From: Lachnospiraceae bacterium | Lineage (GTDB): Bacteria; Bacillota; Clostridia; Lachnospirales; Lachnospiraceae | DNA length: 64,000 nt | Direction of reading: 5' to 3' | Assembly (NCBI GenBank): GCA_030825115.1 | Contig: JAPJQL010000001.1 | Span: 62,001-126,000 of the forward strand | Part shown: piece by piece, positions 49,998 to 59,019 of the stretch | Position numbering within the stretch: the first letter of the stretch is position 1 | How the letters are laid out: every line of letters begins with the position of its first letter | Made by a program: the position numbers and the translations under genes | Notes under the pieces: generated by a model | What the model was told of the DNA's origin: nothing | Databases searched by the model: none | The model's input: the letters and a program-made list of their open reading frames with translations, nothing else

Positions 49998-51176
49998 TCA
50001 ATGGTGGAACAGACGAATGCCGGTAAACGCCATCGCCATCCCGTATTTGTTGCAGGTTTCGATCACATTGTCATCCCGTACCGAACCGCCGGGCTGGGCA
50101 ATGTATTTCACACCGCTCTTATACGCTCTCTCAATATTGTCCCCAAACGGGAAGAATGCATCCGAGCCAAGAGCCACATCTTTCATTTTGTCGAGCCATG
50201 CACGTTTTTCCTCTTTTGTGAAAACCGGCGGCTTCACCTTGAAGATCTTTTCCCACGCGCCGTCCGCCAGCACGTCCATATATTCCTCGCCGATATACAC
50301 ATCGATCGCATTGTCTCTGTCAGCCCGCTTGATGCCGTCTACAAACTGCAGGGAAAGCACCTGGGGAGCCTGGCGCAGGAACCAGTTGTCTGCCTTCTGC
50401 CCTGCCAGTCTGGTGCAGTGGACACGGGACTGCTGCCCTGCGCCGATTCCGATCGCCTGACCGCCCTTTGCGTAGCATACAGAATTGGACTGGGTATATT
50501 TGAGGGTGATCAGGGAGATGATCAGATCGATCTTCGCCTCGTCCGGGATCTCCTTGTTCTCCGTCACCACATTGGCCAGCAGTTCGCGGTTGATGTCCAG
50601 TTCATTCCGTCCCTGTTCAAACACGATGCCAAATACCTGTTTGCGTTCAATCGGTTCCGGCACATAGTTCTCATCAATCTGGATCACACAGTAGTTCCCG
50701 TTCTTTTTCGCCTTCAGGATCTCCAGGGCCTCCGGCTCATATCCCGGTGCGATCACGCCATCCGAAACCTCCCGCTTGATCAGCTTCGCGGTATCCACAT
50801 CACAGACGTCTGATAACGAGATAAAATCACCGAAAGAGGACATCCTGTCCGCCCCTCTCGCCCGCGCGTAGGCGCTCGCAAGGGGAGACAGTTCGCCCAT
50901 ATCATCCACCCAGTAAATCTTTGCCAGGGTTTCATCCAGCGCAAGACCGACTGCCGCGCCTGCCGGGGATACGTGCTTAAATGAGGTGGCAGCCGGAAGC
51001 CCGGTCGCCTGTTTCAGCTCCCGTACAAGCTGCCAGCCGTTGAACGCGTCCAGAAAATTGATATACCCCGGCCTGCCGCTCAAAACCGTGATCGGCAGCT
51101 CTTTCCCGTCTTTCATAAAGATCCTTGATGGTTTCTGATTTGGATTACAGCCATATTTTAATTCTAATTCGTTCAT
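49998..51176 (-). CDS. purH: AICAR formyltransferase, stand-alone
   Basis: A 392-residue enzyme that formylates AICAR to FAICAR in purine synthesis, using 10-formyl-THF. It corresponds to the transformylase part of bifunctional PurH without the N-terminal cyclohydrolase: ELKYGCNPNQKP is at the start, SFKHVSPAGAAVG in the active site (Lys-His), and GGQAIGIGAGQQSRVHC and SDAFFPFGDNIE follow, ending GIRLFHH. Start ATG 51176 follows AGGAAGAGGG. It comes 21 bases after the cyclohydrolase gene, so the last two purine steps are encoded together. Confidence 0.94.
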   Translation of the reverse strand: MNELELKYGCNPNQKPSRIFMKDGKELPITVLSGRPGYINFLDAFNGWQLVRELKQATGLPAATSFKHVSPAGAAVGLALDETLAKIYWVDDMGELSPLASAYARARGADRMSSFGDFISLSDVCDVDTAKLIKREVSDGVIAPGYEPEALEILKAKKNGNYCVIQIDENYVPEPIERKQVFGIVFEQGRNELDINRELLANVVTENKEIPDEAKIDLIISLITLKYTQSNSVCYAKGGQAIGIGAGQQSRVHCTRLAGQKADNWFLRQAPQVLSLQFVDGIKRADRDNAIDVYIGEEYMDVLADGAWEKIFKVKPPVFTKEEKRAWLDKMKDVALGSDAFFPFGDNIERAYKSGVKYIAQPGGSVRDDNVIETCNKYGMAMAFTGIRLFHH

Positions 51177-51197
51177 GATCCCTCTTCCTTTCACAGA

Positions 51198-51911
51198 CTA
51201 CTGGTTTTTATTCACAATCTTTGTCTCATAAGCTCCTGTTGCGATATCGATATAGCGCACAAACAGAGAAACCTTGTTGTCCTCATTCAGGCTGTTCCAC
51301 AGCATGCCGGTAAATTCCTCTATGTCATCCGGGACAGAGACCAGCTTCGGCTCGCCCTCAAAGCTTGGCAGCGGATTGCCGTCGTGCATGTAAGTATGGA
51401 TAAAATGGCCTTCCCCAGCCACCGGGTTCTCATACGCAAAGGTATAACGGTTGCAGGCATCCGGGTTTCCGTTGTTGCTTTTTAAGATGGACATCGCATA
51501 ATTATAGCTGCCGTTTTCCAGATGCATGATGCCGGAGATCCGCGGCGTATAGTTTGGTCCGTCCGGCTCAAACTCGCGGCTGCGAAGAGACTGCTCGAAG
51601 GTCATCTGCCTGTCCATGCCTTCATAGATGGTATCGGTCTGATCCCCGTTGGTCACGATCGTCTTATTTCCCAGAACCCGCACCGGCGCGTAGATGATCA
51701 GGCTCGGGTCGGATAATTTTGCCGGGTCGAACGCCTGGGTACGGATTCCGGCGCCGTCTTCTACAAATACGCGGTTGCGGCTGTTTTCACTTCTGCCCAT
51801 GATAAAATAGGCGGCTACCGCCTTTCTTCCGTCAGCAGACTTTCCAATCACAATCCCGCGGCCGGGATAGGCGTTGTTCTTCAGTTCATTCTCCAGAGAT
51901 AACATATTCAT
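51198..51911 (-). CDS. purO: IMP cyclohydrolase (PurO-like)
   Basis: A 237-residue Ntn-fold IMP cyclohydrolase of the archaeal-type family, which closes FAICAR to IMP. PGRGIVIGKSADGRKAVAAY, with the active-site start, YFIMGRSENSRNRVF and NPDACNRYTFAYENPVAGEG are recognisable. It replaces the cyclohydrolase half of PurH. GGAGG is seven bases before the ATG at 51911. The leader is a ZTP riboswitch with a terminator, so the pair is expressed when ZTP/ZMP builds up under folate shortage. Confidence 0.92.
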   Translation of the reverse strand: MNMLSLENELKNNAYPGRGIVIGKSADGRKAVAAYFIMGRSENSRNRVFVEDGAGIRTQAFDPAKLSDPSLIIYAPVRVLGNKTIVTNGDQTDTIYEGMDRQMTFEQSLRSREFEPDGPNYTPRISGIMHLENGSYNYAMSILKSNNGNPDACNRYTFAYENPVAGEGHFIHTYMHDGNPLPSFEGEPKLVSVPDDIEEFTGMLWNSLNEDNKVSLFVRYIDIATGAYETKIVNKNQ

Positions 51912-51960
51912 CTTTGGTCCTCCTCAATCTTTTCTGGTGGTCCCTTGTGGCTGCAGAATA

Positions 51961-52003
51961 CAAAAAACCGCCCGGGTACCACAAAATATGGCGCCCAGGC
52001 GGT
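51961..52003 (-). terminator. Riboswitch-controlled terminator of the purine pair
   Basis: On the minus strand ACCGCCTGGG (51994-52003) pairs with CCCGGGCGGT (51967-51976) with one G-U pair, followed by TTTTTTG. The upstream arm is also the 3' part of the aptamer, so ligand binding and termination are mutually exclusive. Confidence 0.85.
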
Positions 52004-52066
52004 CGGCATTCTCAAATACGTGCTCCCCTGTGGTTCCCCACTGATCCGCCAGTCGCACGCTGTGAT
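51991..52066 (-). promoter_or_regulatory. ZTP (pfl) riboswitch aptamer
   Basis: The minus-strand transcript contains the pfl consensus blocks in order: CGTGCGACTGGCGG, then GTGGGGAACCAC, GGGGAGCACG and, after a linker, GCCGACCGCCTGGGC. These form the two sub-domains and pseudoknot of the ZTP aptamer. The terminator downstream shares the last block. It senses ZTP/ZMP, purine intermediates that build up when 10-formyl-THF is short. Confidence 0.93.
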
Positions 52067-52069
52067 TTT

Positions 52070-52098
52070 ATAATAATAGATTCCGGCGGGAAATGCAA
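52070..52098 (-). promoter_or_regulatory. Promoter of the ZTP-riboswitch purine unit
   Basis: TTGCAT (52093-52098) and TATTAT (52070-52075) are 17 bases apart on the minus strand, placing the transcript start at the aptamer's 5' edge. Confidence 0.7.
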
Positions 52099-52135
52099 GT
52101 GGTTTTCGGGAATAAATTCACAATCATCTCTGCCG

Positions 52136-53476
52136 CTATTCGTTTCTGATCGCCGCCAGCGGACTCAGCTTCATCGCCCTGAGCGCCGGGAAGAACCCTG
52201 CCACCATACCAACTATAACCGCAAACACCACGGCTGCCAGAGCCAGCCAACTTGGAATCCGCGAGATGTCCCCCGCCTGTCCCGTCATCATCTCACCGAT
52301 CTTTAAAAACCGGTTCATGGCAAACGAGACGCCATAGCTGAACCCAATCCCAATCATCCCGCCCATGAACCCGATAAAGCCGGACTCCAGCAAGAACATA
52401 TCCCGGATTGCCCTCATATCACAGCCAAGGACCTTGATGACCCCGATTTCCTTAGTCCTCTCATAGATGGACATCATCATCGTATTGGCGATTCCGATCG
52501 CCGCAACGAACAGGGATACTGCTCCGATCCCTCCCAACACCGTCTGGATCATCTTGGACTGACGCTCCGTCTGCTCCATCCATTCGGCCTTGCTGTATGC
52601 CTGAAATCCCATATCCGTAAGCTGCTGCTGGATCTCTTTGACATTCTCCATGCTGTCCACATTGACCACTGCGGAATTATATGTAAAATAAGGGTAAGCC
52701 TTTCCTTTTTTATTGGTCGGCTGTCCGGGGATCGGATTCTTTTTAAAGATCTTCCGAAGCTGTGTCTTTAATGAATCCAGGTCCGCGTATACCGAATACG
52801 CGTATTCATTGTAGTCGTTTATATCGCCTTCCACGATGCCCGCAGTCTTAAGCAGATATTTTTTAGGCGCTTTTACCGTACTGTCTCCCCGTGACTGATA
52901 ATATTTATCCATATCAAAAATCACAAACATCGGTTTGCCCATAAAATCAACGGCCGGCAATTCTCCCGTCTCCCAATAGCCCTTGCCTGACTTGGTGTTG
53001 GAAAACCACTGCCTGATCGCGTTGCCAAAGATCAGCTCCAGCTCTTTGCTGCCTTCTTCCGGAAGCTTTCCCTGGCCGAGCGGAATCTTCTCAAGGTACT
53101 CTCTTGGCGCGCCGATAAGCTGCGTCCCTGCTTCATAAATGCCCTGCCGCATCAGCACGCTGATCTCCAACATCGGGTACACGCTCGTCACATGCCCCAT
53201 ATGTTCCAGCTGGGACACCACGTCGTCGGTCAGATATTTCGGCTCTGTCTTGCCGTCGTCGCCGCCATAATATCGCTCCGCCCGCACAGTGATCGAAGTC
53301 AGGCTGCCATAGGACTGGATCAGCTCCATATTCAGTTCCTTCAGACCGATTCCCAGCGACACCATGACCACGATGGATGCCGTGCCGATGATAACGCCAA
53401 GGACCGTCAAAGCGGTCCTCAGTTTACGTCTTCTCAGATTGTTCACGCTCATAAGGAGCAGGTCAAGAAATCTCAT
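52136..53476 (-). CDS. MacB/FtsX-type ABC transporter permease
   Basis: A 446-residue permease. The N-terminus NNLRRRKLRTALTVLGVIIGTASIVVM contains the first membrane segment, followed by a large extracellular MacB-like domain (about 45-310) and three C-terminal membrane segments in the FtsX domain (GGIGAVSLFVAAIGIANTMMM, split here as GGIGAVSLFVAAIGIAN and TMMM; then GGMIGIGFSYG). The start is ATG at 53476, with GAGG nine bases upstream; the frame extends 85 codons upstream as an antisense-like, basic stretch that is not credible. It overlaps the upstream membrane protein by 14 bases. Such permeases export peptides, lipoproteins or drugs, or act mechanically. Confidence 0.92.
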   Translation of the reverse strand: MRFLDLLLMSVNNLRRRKLRTALTVLGVIIGTASIVVMVSLGIGLKELNMELIQSYGSLTSITVRAERYYGGDDGKTEPKYLTDDVVSQLEHMGHVTSVYPMLEISVLMRQGIYEAGTQLIGAPREYLEKIPLGQGKLPEEGSKELELIFGNAIRQWFSNTKSGKGYWETGELPAVDFMGKPMFVIFDMDKYYQSRGDSTVKAPKKYLLKTAGIVEGDINDYNEYAYSVYADLDSLKTQLRKIFKKNPIPGQPTNKKGKAYPYFTYNSAVVNVDSMENVKEIQQQLTDMGFQAYSKAEWMEQTERQSKMIQTVLGGIGAVSLFVAAIGIANTMMMSIYERTKEIGVIKVLGCDMRAIRDMFLLESGFIGFMGGMIGIGFSYGVSFAMNRFLKIGEMMTGQAGDISRIPSWLALAAVVFAVIVGMVAGFFPALRAMKLSPLAAIRNE

Positions 53477-55268
53477 CGTCCATGTCCTCATCCTGTTCTG
53501 CTTTTCTCTTTTTGTGCCGCTTGATAAGAACTGCGCCAAGGACCAGCAGCACAACCGCCGCCCCGATCCCAACCGGGATGAGAACCTGTTTGTACCGCGA
53601 GAAAAACGATGGTTCCTCCATTGGAACGTCATCAAAGTTACCGACGGCCATATCATCCATCGGCGGCATCTCCATGACATTGAGCCGCAGTTCCTTCTCC
53701 TCCGAAGACACCTCGCCGTTTTCGTCCTCATAGGTGATGGTCACTTTGACGGTTCCGTCATCCGTGGTGGGGGCTTCTCCTGTCACCATGCAGTCCACAT
53801 TTCCCGTCTCTCCCGGTTTGATATTTCCCACGTAGGTGTCTGTTGTCCGGATGGAATCCGCCTCAAACTTCACCATCACATTATACAAAAGAACCTTGCC
53901 TGTGTTGTTGATCCCGAACATGATGTTTGTCTCATCCCCGACATTGATGCTGTCCGGCATGACCTCAAACGTCCCCGTGTTCAGCCTTGCGATCTGCCTG
54001 ACCGGTATATCCACCGACATGCTCTCTTCTGCATTCTTAAATTCCGGGCTGTCAAACTTGGCAACCACCTTCAGGCCGTATGAGCGCTGGTCCACCCCCG
54101 GCTTTGACGCCAACCGCAGCCGGATCTCCTTTGTCGCTCCCGGTCCCAGGCTGTCCATCGCCACCGAGGAAGAGCCGGACTCCGTCGTAAACACGGCGCT
54201 CTCCGAGACCTTCTCTGACTCAAAGGTGAACAGCAGGTTCGTCGCCGTAATGTTGCTGGAGGCGTTCTTGATATTCAGGATCAGGTCAAACTCATCTCCG
54301 GCGATGATCGTCTCCGGGCTTGTCACGAAGCCGTCTACGATGACACGGGCCTTGGTACGGTCGTGCTCGTTAAAATCGCCTTTTTCGTCTTCCTTTTCCT
54401 TGTTCTCCACATAGACATAGAAGGACGTCTCATAGGTCTTCAGCTCTTCTCCCGTCGAGCTGGTCGAATAGTACACTTTCAGGGCAATGGGGTAATAGCC
54501 GCTGTATGCGTCTTTCCTGATCGCAAAGCTGTAATCCAGCGACACCGTCCCATCCTTTTCAATCTTTTCAAACATCCGGTCATAATTCGCATCGTTGATC
54601 TCAAACGGGAACTTGGCGGTATCTGGATCCAGTACCATGTTGGCCTTGATATTGTATACCGTCGCCGGGCTGTTGTTCCTCAGGTTAATGGAAAAATCCA
54701 TCACGTTCGGGTAGGTGCCGCGCGGCGTTCCCTGCCCTTCGCCCAAAACGAAATCATAGGTCTTATTCTCATCGTCGTCGTCATCGTCTGCGCCGGTGGA
54801 CTTGGAGATCCACACGCGAAGGTCCTCCCAGCCCAGCCAGGAACCGTCCTTATCCATGACAACAACCGGAACCTTATAATAGCCCTCCGACAGATCCCGC
54901 CTCACCGAGCCGGTCAGTGAAACGGTCCTCTCCTTATCCTTTCCCAGCCGTCCGATATGCTTCGGATTGTCCGTATCGTTCATGGAACCGGTCATCTCAA
55001 ACGGGAACGAATAACCATACTTCATATCTTCGGAGTCATCGTCCCAGATTTCGCCGCCGCTGGTGTCAAACCCGATCGACAGGTCTTCGTATTCTCTTCC
55101 GGAAGTATTCCTGATCTTGAACGAGACCGTCATGTTCTTCCCTGTCTTGCCCTTTGTAATCTTATCCGAACTTACCGTCACCTCCGATGCCATCGCCGTC
55201 AGCGGCACCGCACTGATCATCATCACAGCCGCCAACATGACTGTCAGCAGACGTCTAAACTGTCTCAT
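53463..55268 (-). CDS. Secreted, membrane-anchored COG1361-like repeat protein
   Basis: A 601-residue protein. The signal peptide ends AVPLTAMA. Four or so beta-sandwich repeats of the CARDB/COG1361 type follow (DKITKGKTGKNMTVSFKIRN; INVGDETNIMFGINNTGKVLL), with an acidic DDDDDDE run near residue 170. A membrane segment (QVLIPVGIGAAVVLLVLGAV) near the C-terminus is followed by a basic-acidic tail. This puts the repeats outside the cell, next to an ABC permease. Start ATG 55268 gives a normal signal peptide with GGGAG nine bases upstream; 55304 is possible. The gene lies between ATPase and permease, so it is likely a partner subunit of the transporter. Confidence 0.85.
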   Translation of the reverse strand: MRQFRRLLTVMLAAVMMISAVPLTAMASEVTVSSDKITKGKTGKNMTVSFKIRNTSGREYEDLSIGFDTSGGEIWDDDSEDMKYGYSFPFEMTGSMNDTDNPKHIGRLGKDKERTVSLTGSVRRDLSEGYYKVPVVVMDKDGSWLGWEDLRVWISKSTGADDDDDDENKTYDFVLGEGQGTPRGTYPNVMDFSINLRNNSPATVYNIKANMVLDPDTAKFPFEINDANYDRMFEKIEKDGTVSLDYSFAIRKDAYSGYYPIALKVYYSTSSTGEELKTYETSFYVYVENKEKEDEKGDFNEHDRTKARVIVDGFVTSPETIIAGDEFDLILNIKNASSNITATNLLFTFESEKVSESAVFTTESGSSSVAMDSLGPGATKEIRLRLASKPGVDQRSYGLKVVAKFDSPEFKNAEESMSVDIPVRQIARLNTGTFEVMPDSINVGDETNIMFGINNTGKVLLYNVMVKFEADSIRTTDTYVGNIKPGETGNVDCMVTGEAPTTDDGTVKVTITYEDENGEVSSEEKELRLNVMEMPPMDDMAVGNFDDVPMEEPSFFSRYKQVLIPVGIGAAVVLLVLGAVLIKRHKKRKAEQDEDMDDEIS

Positions 55269-55287
55269 ATCCTGCCTCTCCCTTTTG

Positions 55288-56010
55288 TCACTCTTCATCT
55301 TCATGATGCCTTTCTTCTATCTTCTCAATCTTCCCGTCCACAATGTGGAACTGCCGGTCCGCATAACCGGCGAGATGATTGTCATGGGTAACCATGACCA
55401 GCGTCTGGTTCTGCTCCCGCACGATCTTACGCATCAGTTTCAGCACCTCCATCGTCGTCTTTGAATCCAGATTCCCGGTCGGCTCATCGGCAAAGATGAT
55501 CTTCGGCGCTACCACCAGCGCCCGCGCGATCCCCACACGCTGCTGCTGCCCGCCCGACATCTCATTCGCCATATGCTTCATATGCTTTTCCAGGCCCACC
55601 AGCTTTAAGTACTTTTTTGCCTTCTCATTGCGGACCCGTCTCGGAATCCCGCGAAACGACAGCGGCAGCGCCACGTTCTCTATGGCGTTTAATGTCTGAA
55701 GCAGATTGTAGGACTGAAAGATAAATCCCACATTCTCGCGGCGAAATCCCACCAGCTGGTTCTCGCTCATCTTCTCAATATGCTTTCCGGCAATCACGAT
55801 CTCACCCTTAGTCGGCTTCTCCAGTCCCGCCAGCATGTTCAGCAATGTGGACTTTCCCGAACCGGACGGTCCCACGATGGCGCAGAACTCGCCCCGGTAC
55901 ATGGTAAAGTCTACGCCGTTCAGTGCATAGACCTTGCTCGGTCCGACTTTATATATCTTATATAAATTCTTCACCTGTATGATCGGTGTGTTTTTTTTCT
56001 CCTGCTCCAC
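55288..56010 (-). CDS. ABC transporter ATPase (MacB/LolD class)
   Basis: A 240-residue ATPase. Walker A GPSGSGKSTLLNMLAG, Q-loop in GFIFQSYNLL, signature EMSGGQQQRVGIARAL, Walker B IIFADEPTGNLD and H-loop VTHDNHLAGYA are intact. The class pairs with FtsX/MacB permeases. The start is GTG at 56010 with AGGAG six bases upstream. First gene of a three-gene unit with the repeat protein and the permease, with short overlaps or gaps throughout. Confidence 0.95.
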   Translation of the reverse strand: MEQEKKNTPIIQVKNLYKIYKVGPSKVYALNGVDFTMYRGEFCAIVGPSGSGKSTLLNMLAGLEKPTKGEIVIAGKHIEKMSENQLVGFRRENVGFIFQSYNLLQTLNAIENVALPLSFRGIPRRVRNEKAKKYLKLVGLEKHMKHMANEMSGGQQQRVGIARALVVAPKIIFADEPTGNLDSKTTMEVLKLMRKIVREQNQTLVMVTHDNHLAGYADRQFHIVDGKIEKIEERHHEDEE

Positions 56011-56181
56011 GTAAATCTCCTGCTGCTTTTATTCTTTGATACGTTCTGATTATACACTATTTTCCGATTCCGCGCCCGCTATTTTTCTTAATGTTCCTTA
56101 AATATTCTTTACAGAGAAAAAAACTTTATAAATTTTACATTTTTCTTCAAAAAAGGGCTGGTAATCTCACAAAGAATTAGG

Positions 56182-56187
56182 TATAAT
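56182..56187 (+). promoter_or_regulatory. Likely -10 element of pyrBI
   Basis: TATAAT on the plus strand, 41 bases before the pyrB ATG. No good -35 hexamer is at the right spacing, so a regulator or alternative spacing may be involved. No PyrR attenuator fold was seen in the short leader. Confidence 0.4.
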
Positions 56188-56228
56188 ATTGCTCAAACCT
56201 GAAGACAAAGGAACAAAGGAGAAGTGTT

Positions 56229-57152
56229 ATGAGACACATGTTAAACCCACTTGATTTTTCCGTGGAAGAGATCGATCAGCTGCTGACCCTGGCCTCTGAT
56301 ATCGAGAACAACCTTCCAGCCTATGCACATGTATGTGACGGCAAAAAGTTAGCGACATTATTTTATGAACCAAGTACAAGAACCAGACTTAGTTTTGAAT
56401 CCGCAATGTTAAGTCTAGGTGGCAGCGTACTTGGTTTTTCTTCGGCTGATTCCAGTTCAGCTGCCAAGGGCGAGAGCGTTGCAGACACGATCCGCACCGT
56501 ATCCTGCTACGCAGATATCGCAGCCATGCGCCATCCAAAAGAAGGTTCTGCCCTGGTTGCCTCCCAGGCTTCCGGGATTCCGGTGATCAACGCCGGCGAC
56601 GGCGGCCATCAGCATCCGACCCAGACCCTGACCGACTTACTGACCATCCGCTCCGTGACCGGGCGCTTAAAGGACATGACGATCGGTCTGTGCGGCGACT
56701 TGAAATTCGGCCGCACCGTACACTCCCTGATCAACGCTATGGTGCGCTACCCGGGCATCAGGTTCGTGCTGATCTCCCCGGATGAGCTGCGTGTACCGGA
56801 ATACATCCGCGAAGATGTGCTCCGCGCCAACAACATCGAATTTACCGAGGTGGACAATCTGGATGCAGCGATGCCCCAGTTAGACATCCTCTACATGACC
56901 CGCGTCCAGAAGGAACGTTTCTTCAACGAGGAGGATTATATCCGCCTGAAAGACTGCTACATCCTGGACAAGAAAAAGATGAAGCTTGCCAAAAAAGACA
57001 TGTATGTCCTGCACCCGCTCCCACGTGTCAATGAGATTTCCACCGAGGTGGACGACGACCCGAGAGCCGCTTACTTCAGACAGGTGCAGTACGGCGTGTA
57101 CGTTCGTATGGCACTGATCATGACATTACTGGAGGTGGAAAAACCATGTTAA
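56229..57152 (+). CDS. pyrB: Aspartate carbamoyltransferase catalytic subunit
   Basis: A 307-residue catalytic chain that joins carbamoyl phosphate and aspartate in the first committed pyrimidine step. The carbamoyl phosphate site is YEPSTRTRLSFESAM; HPTQTLTDL and the late HPLPRVNEIS complete the active site. Length is typical. ATG 56229 follows AAAGGAG. It overlaps pyrI by seven bases, indicating coupling, and the complex would be the CTP/ATP-controlled holoenzyme. Confidence 0.97.
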   Translation: MRHMLNPLDFSVEEIDQLLTLASDIENNLPAYAHVCDGKKLATLFYEPSTRTRLSFESAMLSLGGSVLGFSSADSSSAAKGESVADTIRTVSCYADIAAMRHPKEGSALVASQASGIPVINAGDGGHQHPTQTLTDLLTIRSVTGRLKDMTIGLCGDLKFGRTVHSLINAMVRYPGIRFVLISPDELRVPEYIREDVLRANNIEFTEVDNLDAAMPQLDILYMTRVQKERFFNEEDYIRLKDCYILDKKKMKLAKKDMYVLHPLPRVNEISTEVDDDPRAAYFRQVQYGVYVRMALIMTLLEVEKPC

Positions 57153-57571
57153 ATATCAGCGGATTAAAAGAAGGCATCGTACTGGACCATATCGAAGCAG
57201 GCAAGAGCCTGGATATCTACTACAACCTTGGCCTGGACAAGCTGGAATGCCAGGTAGCCATCATCAAGAATGCCCGCAGCAACAAGATGGGCCGCAAGGA
57301 TATCATCAAGATCGAGGGAGTGATGGACCACCTGGATCTTCAGGTCCTTGGATATATCGACCACAACATCACGGTTAACATCATCCGGGACAACGAGATC
57401 GTGGAGAAAAAGGCGTTAAAGCTTCCAAAGAAGATCACCAATGTCATCCACTGCAAGAACCCGCGCTGCATCACCTCCATCGAGCAGGAGCTGCCGCACG
57501 TATTCTATCTCTCCGATGAAAAGAGCGAGACATACCGCTGCATGTACTGCGAGGAAAAATACAGCAAATAA
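57146..57571 (+). CDS. pyrI: Aspartate carbamoyltransferase regulatory subunit
   Basis: A 141-residue regulatory chain. The N-terminal allosteric domain (GIVLDHIEAGKSLDIYYNL) binds CTP or ATP, and the zinc domain has four Cys in CKNPRC and CMYC, spaced as in E. coli PyrI. It binds PyrB to form the allosteric dodecamer. Overlap with pyrB places it in the same operon, followed by a terminator. Confidence 0.96.
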   Translation: MLNISGLKEGIVLDHIEAGKSLDIYYNLGLDKLECQVAIIKNARSNKMGRKDIIKIEGVMDHLDLQVLGYIDHNITVNIIRDNEIVEKKALKLPKKITNVIHCKNPRCITSIEQELPHVFYLSDEKSETYRCMYCEEKYSK

Positions 57572-57575
57572 GCAA

Positions 57576-57620
57576 AAAAGACGGGACCGGAAACATCCAA
57601 ACAAGTTTCCGGTCCCGCCT
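57576..57620. terminator. Bidirectional terminator between pyrI and the CarD-like gene
   Basis: CGGGACCGGAAAC (57582-57594) and GTTTCCGGTCCCG (57605-57617) form a perfect 13-base stem. Minus-strand read-out ends in TCTTTTTTGC, a strong U-run; plus-strand read-out is weaker. Confidence 0.85.
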
Positions 57621-57635
57621 TATCTATCAGGCTGC

Positions 57636-58142
57636 TTAGTGGAGTTTTTCCACCCGCGCAGTAATATAGTCCACCATCTCGCTCTTTGGTATCCCAAGAG
57701 GGATGGAGAGTTCCGAGTACAGCGCATCTTCCGCCATCTTCAGATACTTCTCATCCGTCGACGTGATCTTTTTTCCCTGGGCATTCCGCTCTGACTTACG
57801 TATATACAGGGCCTTTATGATCTTAACCCATTCCCTGCAGTCGCAGCTCTTCATGCACTCCTTATAGTTTGCTTCCCTCTGTTTATCATTGGCGATCCAC
57901 AGCCCTTCAATCTCCGGCATCTCATCGATCAGGTTTACCGCCTCTTCTTCATTGACAATCCTTCGCATCAGAGATTTCTGATTATCAACCGGCGTGAATA
58001 TCTTTCCTCCAGCCTGGCCAAGCGGGATCAGCACATAATACAGACGGTCTTTGGAAACCCCATCCATATTCATCGTCGTGATGTCCTCCACCTTGCATAC
58101 CCCTGAAGTTCCATAAACAATATAGTTGCCTTTTTCAAACAT
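57636..58142 (-). CDS. CarD family transcriptional regulator
   Basis: A 168-residue protein. The N-terminal RNA-polymerase-interacting domain (about 1-60) has FEKGNYIVYGTSGVCKVEDI and the PVDNQKSLMRRIV segment typical of CarD/CdnL; the C-terminal part is helical and would bind DNA. CarD proteins stabilise open complexes or regulate rRNA and stress promoters. The start is ATG at 58142, because the earlier ATG at 58163 lacks a ribosome binding site. AAAGGG lies 11 bases upstream, somewhat far. It stands alone, convergent with pyrBI. Confidence 0.88.
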   Translation of the reverse strand: MFEKGNYIVYGTSGVCKVEDITTMNMDGVSKDRLYYVLIPLGQAGGKIFTPVDNQKSLMRRIVNEEEAVNLIDEMPEIEGLWIANDKQREANYKECMKSCDCREWVKIIKALYIRKSERNAQGKKITSTDEKYLKMAEDALYSELSIPLGIPKSEMVDYITARVEKLH

Positions 58143-58358
58143 CCGGTTCACATCCCTTTCCATAACTTACATCAACCAAAGCTTTCCCAATCTATTCTAC
58201 CACAGATTGCCCTCCGGTTTCTAATGTTATTTCCCCTGCGCGGAAAGTTTGTGAAATGTTACCCATGTCACGTTTTCAGGTTTTGTGCACTATCCCTGAT
58301 AAAAGTCATGTTTTTCCCAGTTTGATGGTTATATTTTTTGAATTTTCTGAAAACTTCA

Positions 58359-59003
58359 CTATAAAAAATCGGCAATGCTCTCCACCGTTTCTGCGATATG
58401 GTCCGCTCCGGCAGCCTCAAGCTCCTCTCTGTCGCCATAACCGTAGAGAACCCCGATAGATTCCAGCCCGTTTTGTCTGGCTCCCATGATGTCATTCTCC
58501 CTGTCGCCCACCATCATCACGGTTGACAGATCCTCAATCCGGTTCGTCTCCAACACATACCGGATCACATCGCCTTTGTGGACCCTGCTGTCATCCAGAG
58601 AAGCCCCGCCGATGAATGTAAAATACCTGGTCAGATGAAAATGGTCGGCAATCCGCCTTGCTGCCACTTCCGGTTTGGAAGTCGCCGTCATCAGAATGTA
58701 CCCCTCTGACTGCAGCTTTTCCAGAAGGTTCTCAATCCCGTCATATACCCTGTTTTCAAAGATCCCCCTGACATCAAAATACTCCCTGTATATTTTTACG
58801 CCTTCAAGCGCACGTTCTCTGTCAAATCCGTGATATTTCATAAGGCTGTCCACTAGCGGCGGTCCAAGCCAGCGGCGCAGACTCCTGCGGTCCTCCACCT
58901 GGATCCCAAAGTGGTTCAGGGTATATTCTATGGAATTCATGATCCCCTCCTGGGAGTCTGTCAATGTCCCGTCCAGATCAAACAATACATATTTTTTTCT
59001 CAT
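58359..59003 (-). CDS. HAD family phosphatase (phosphoglycolate phosphatase-like)
   Basis: A 214-residue HAD hydrolase. Motif I VLFDLDGTLTDS, motif II LMTATSKPE, the Lys in SRVHKGDVIR and motif IV MMVGDRENDIMGARQNG are intact, with a helical cap. It resembles phosphoglycolate phosphatase/pyrophosphatase PpaX-type enzymes, but the substrate is not shown by sequence. Start ATG 59003 with GGAGGAGG upstream. It follows pckA by 62 bases, beyond a terminator hairpin that overlaps its leader. Confidence 0.9.
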   Translation of the reverse strand: MRKKYVLFDLDGTLTDSQEGIMNSIEYTLNHFGIQVEDRRSLRRWLGPPLVDSLMKYHGFDRERALEGVKIYREYFDVRGIFENRVYDGIENLLEKLQSEGYILMTATSKPEVAARRIADHFHLTRYFTFIGGASLDDSRVHKGDVIRYVLETNRIEDLSTVMMVGDRENDIMGARQNGLESIGVLYGYGDREELEAAGADHIAETVESIADFL

Positions 59004-59019
59004 TTCCTCCTCCATTTAG

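Noticed and set aside
53477..53731. N-terminal extension of the ABC permease
   Set aside because: The extra 85 residues are Arg/Trp-rich, overlap the well-supported repeat protein in another frame, and a good ribosome binding site precedes the inner ATG.
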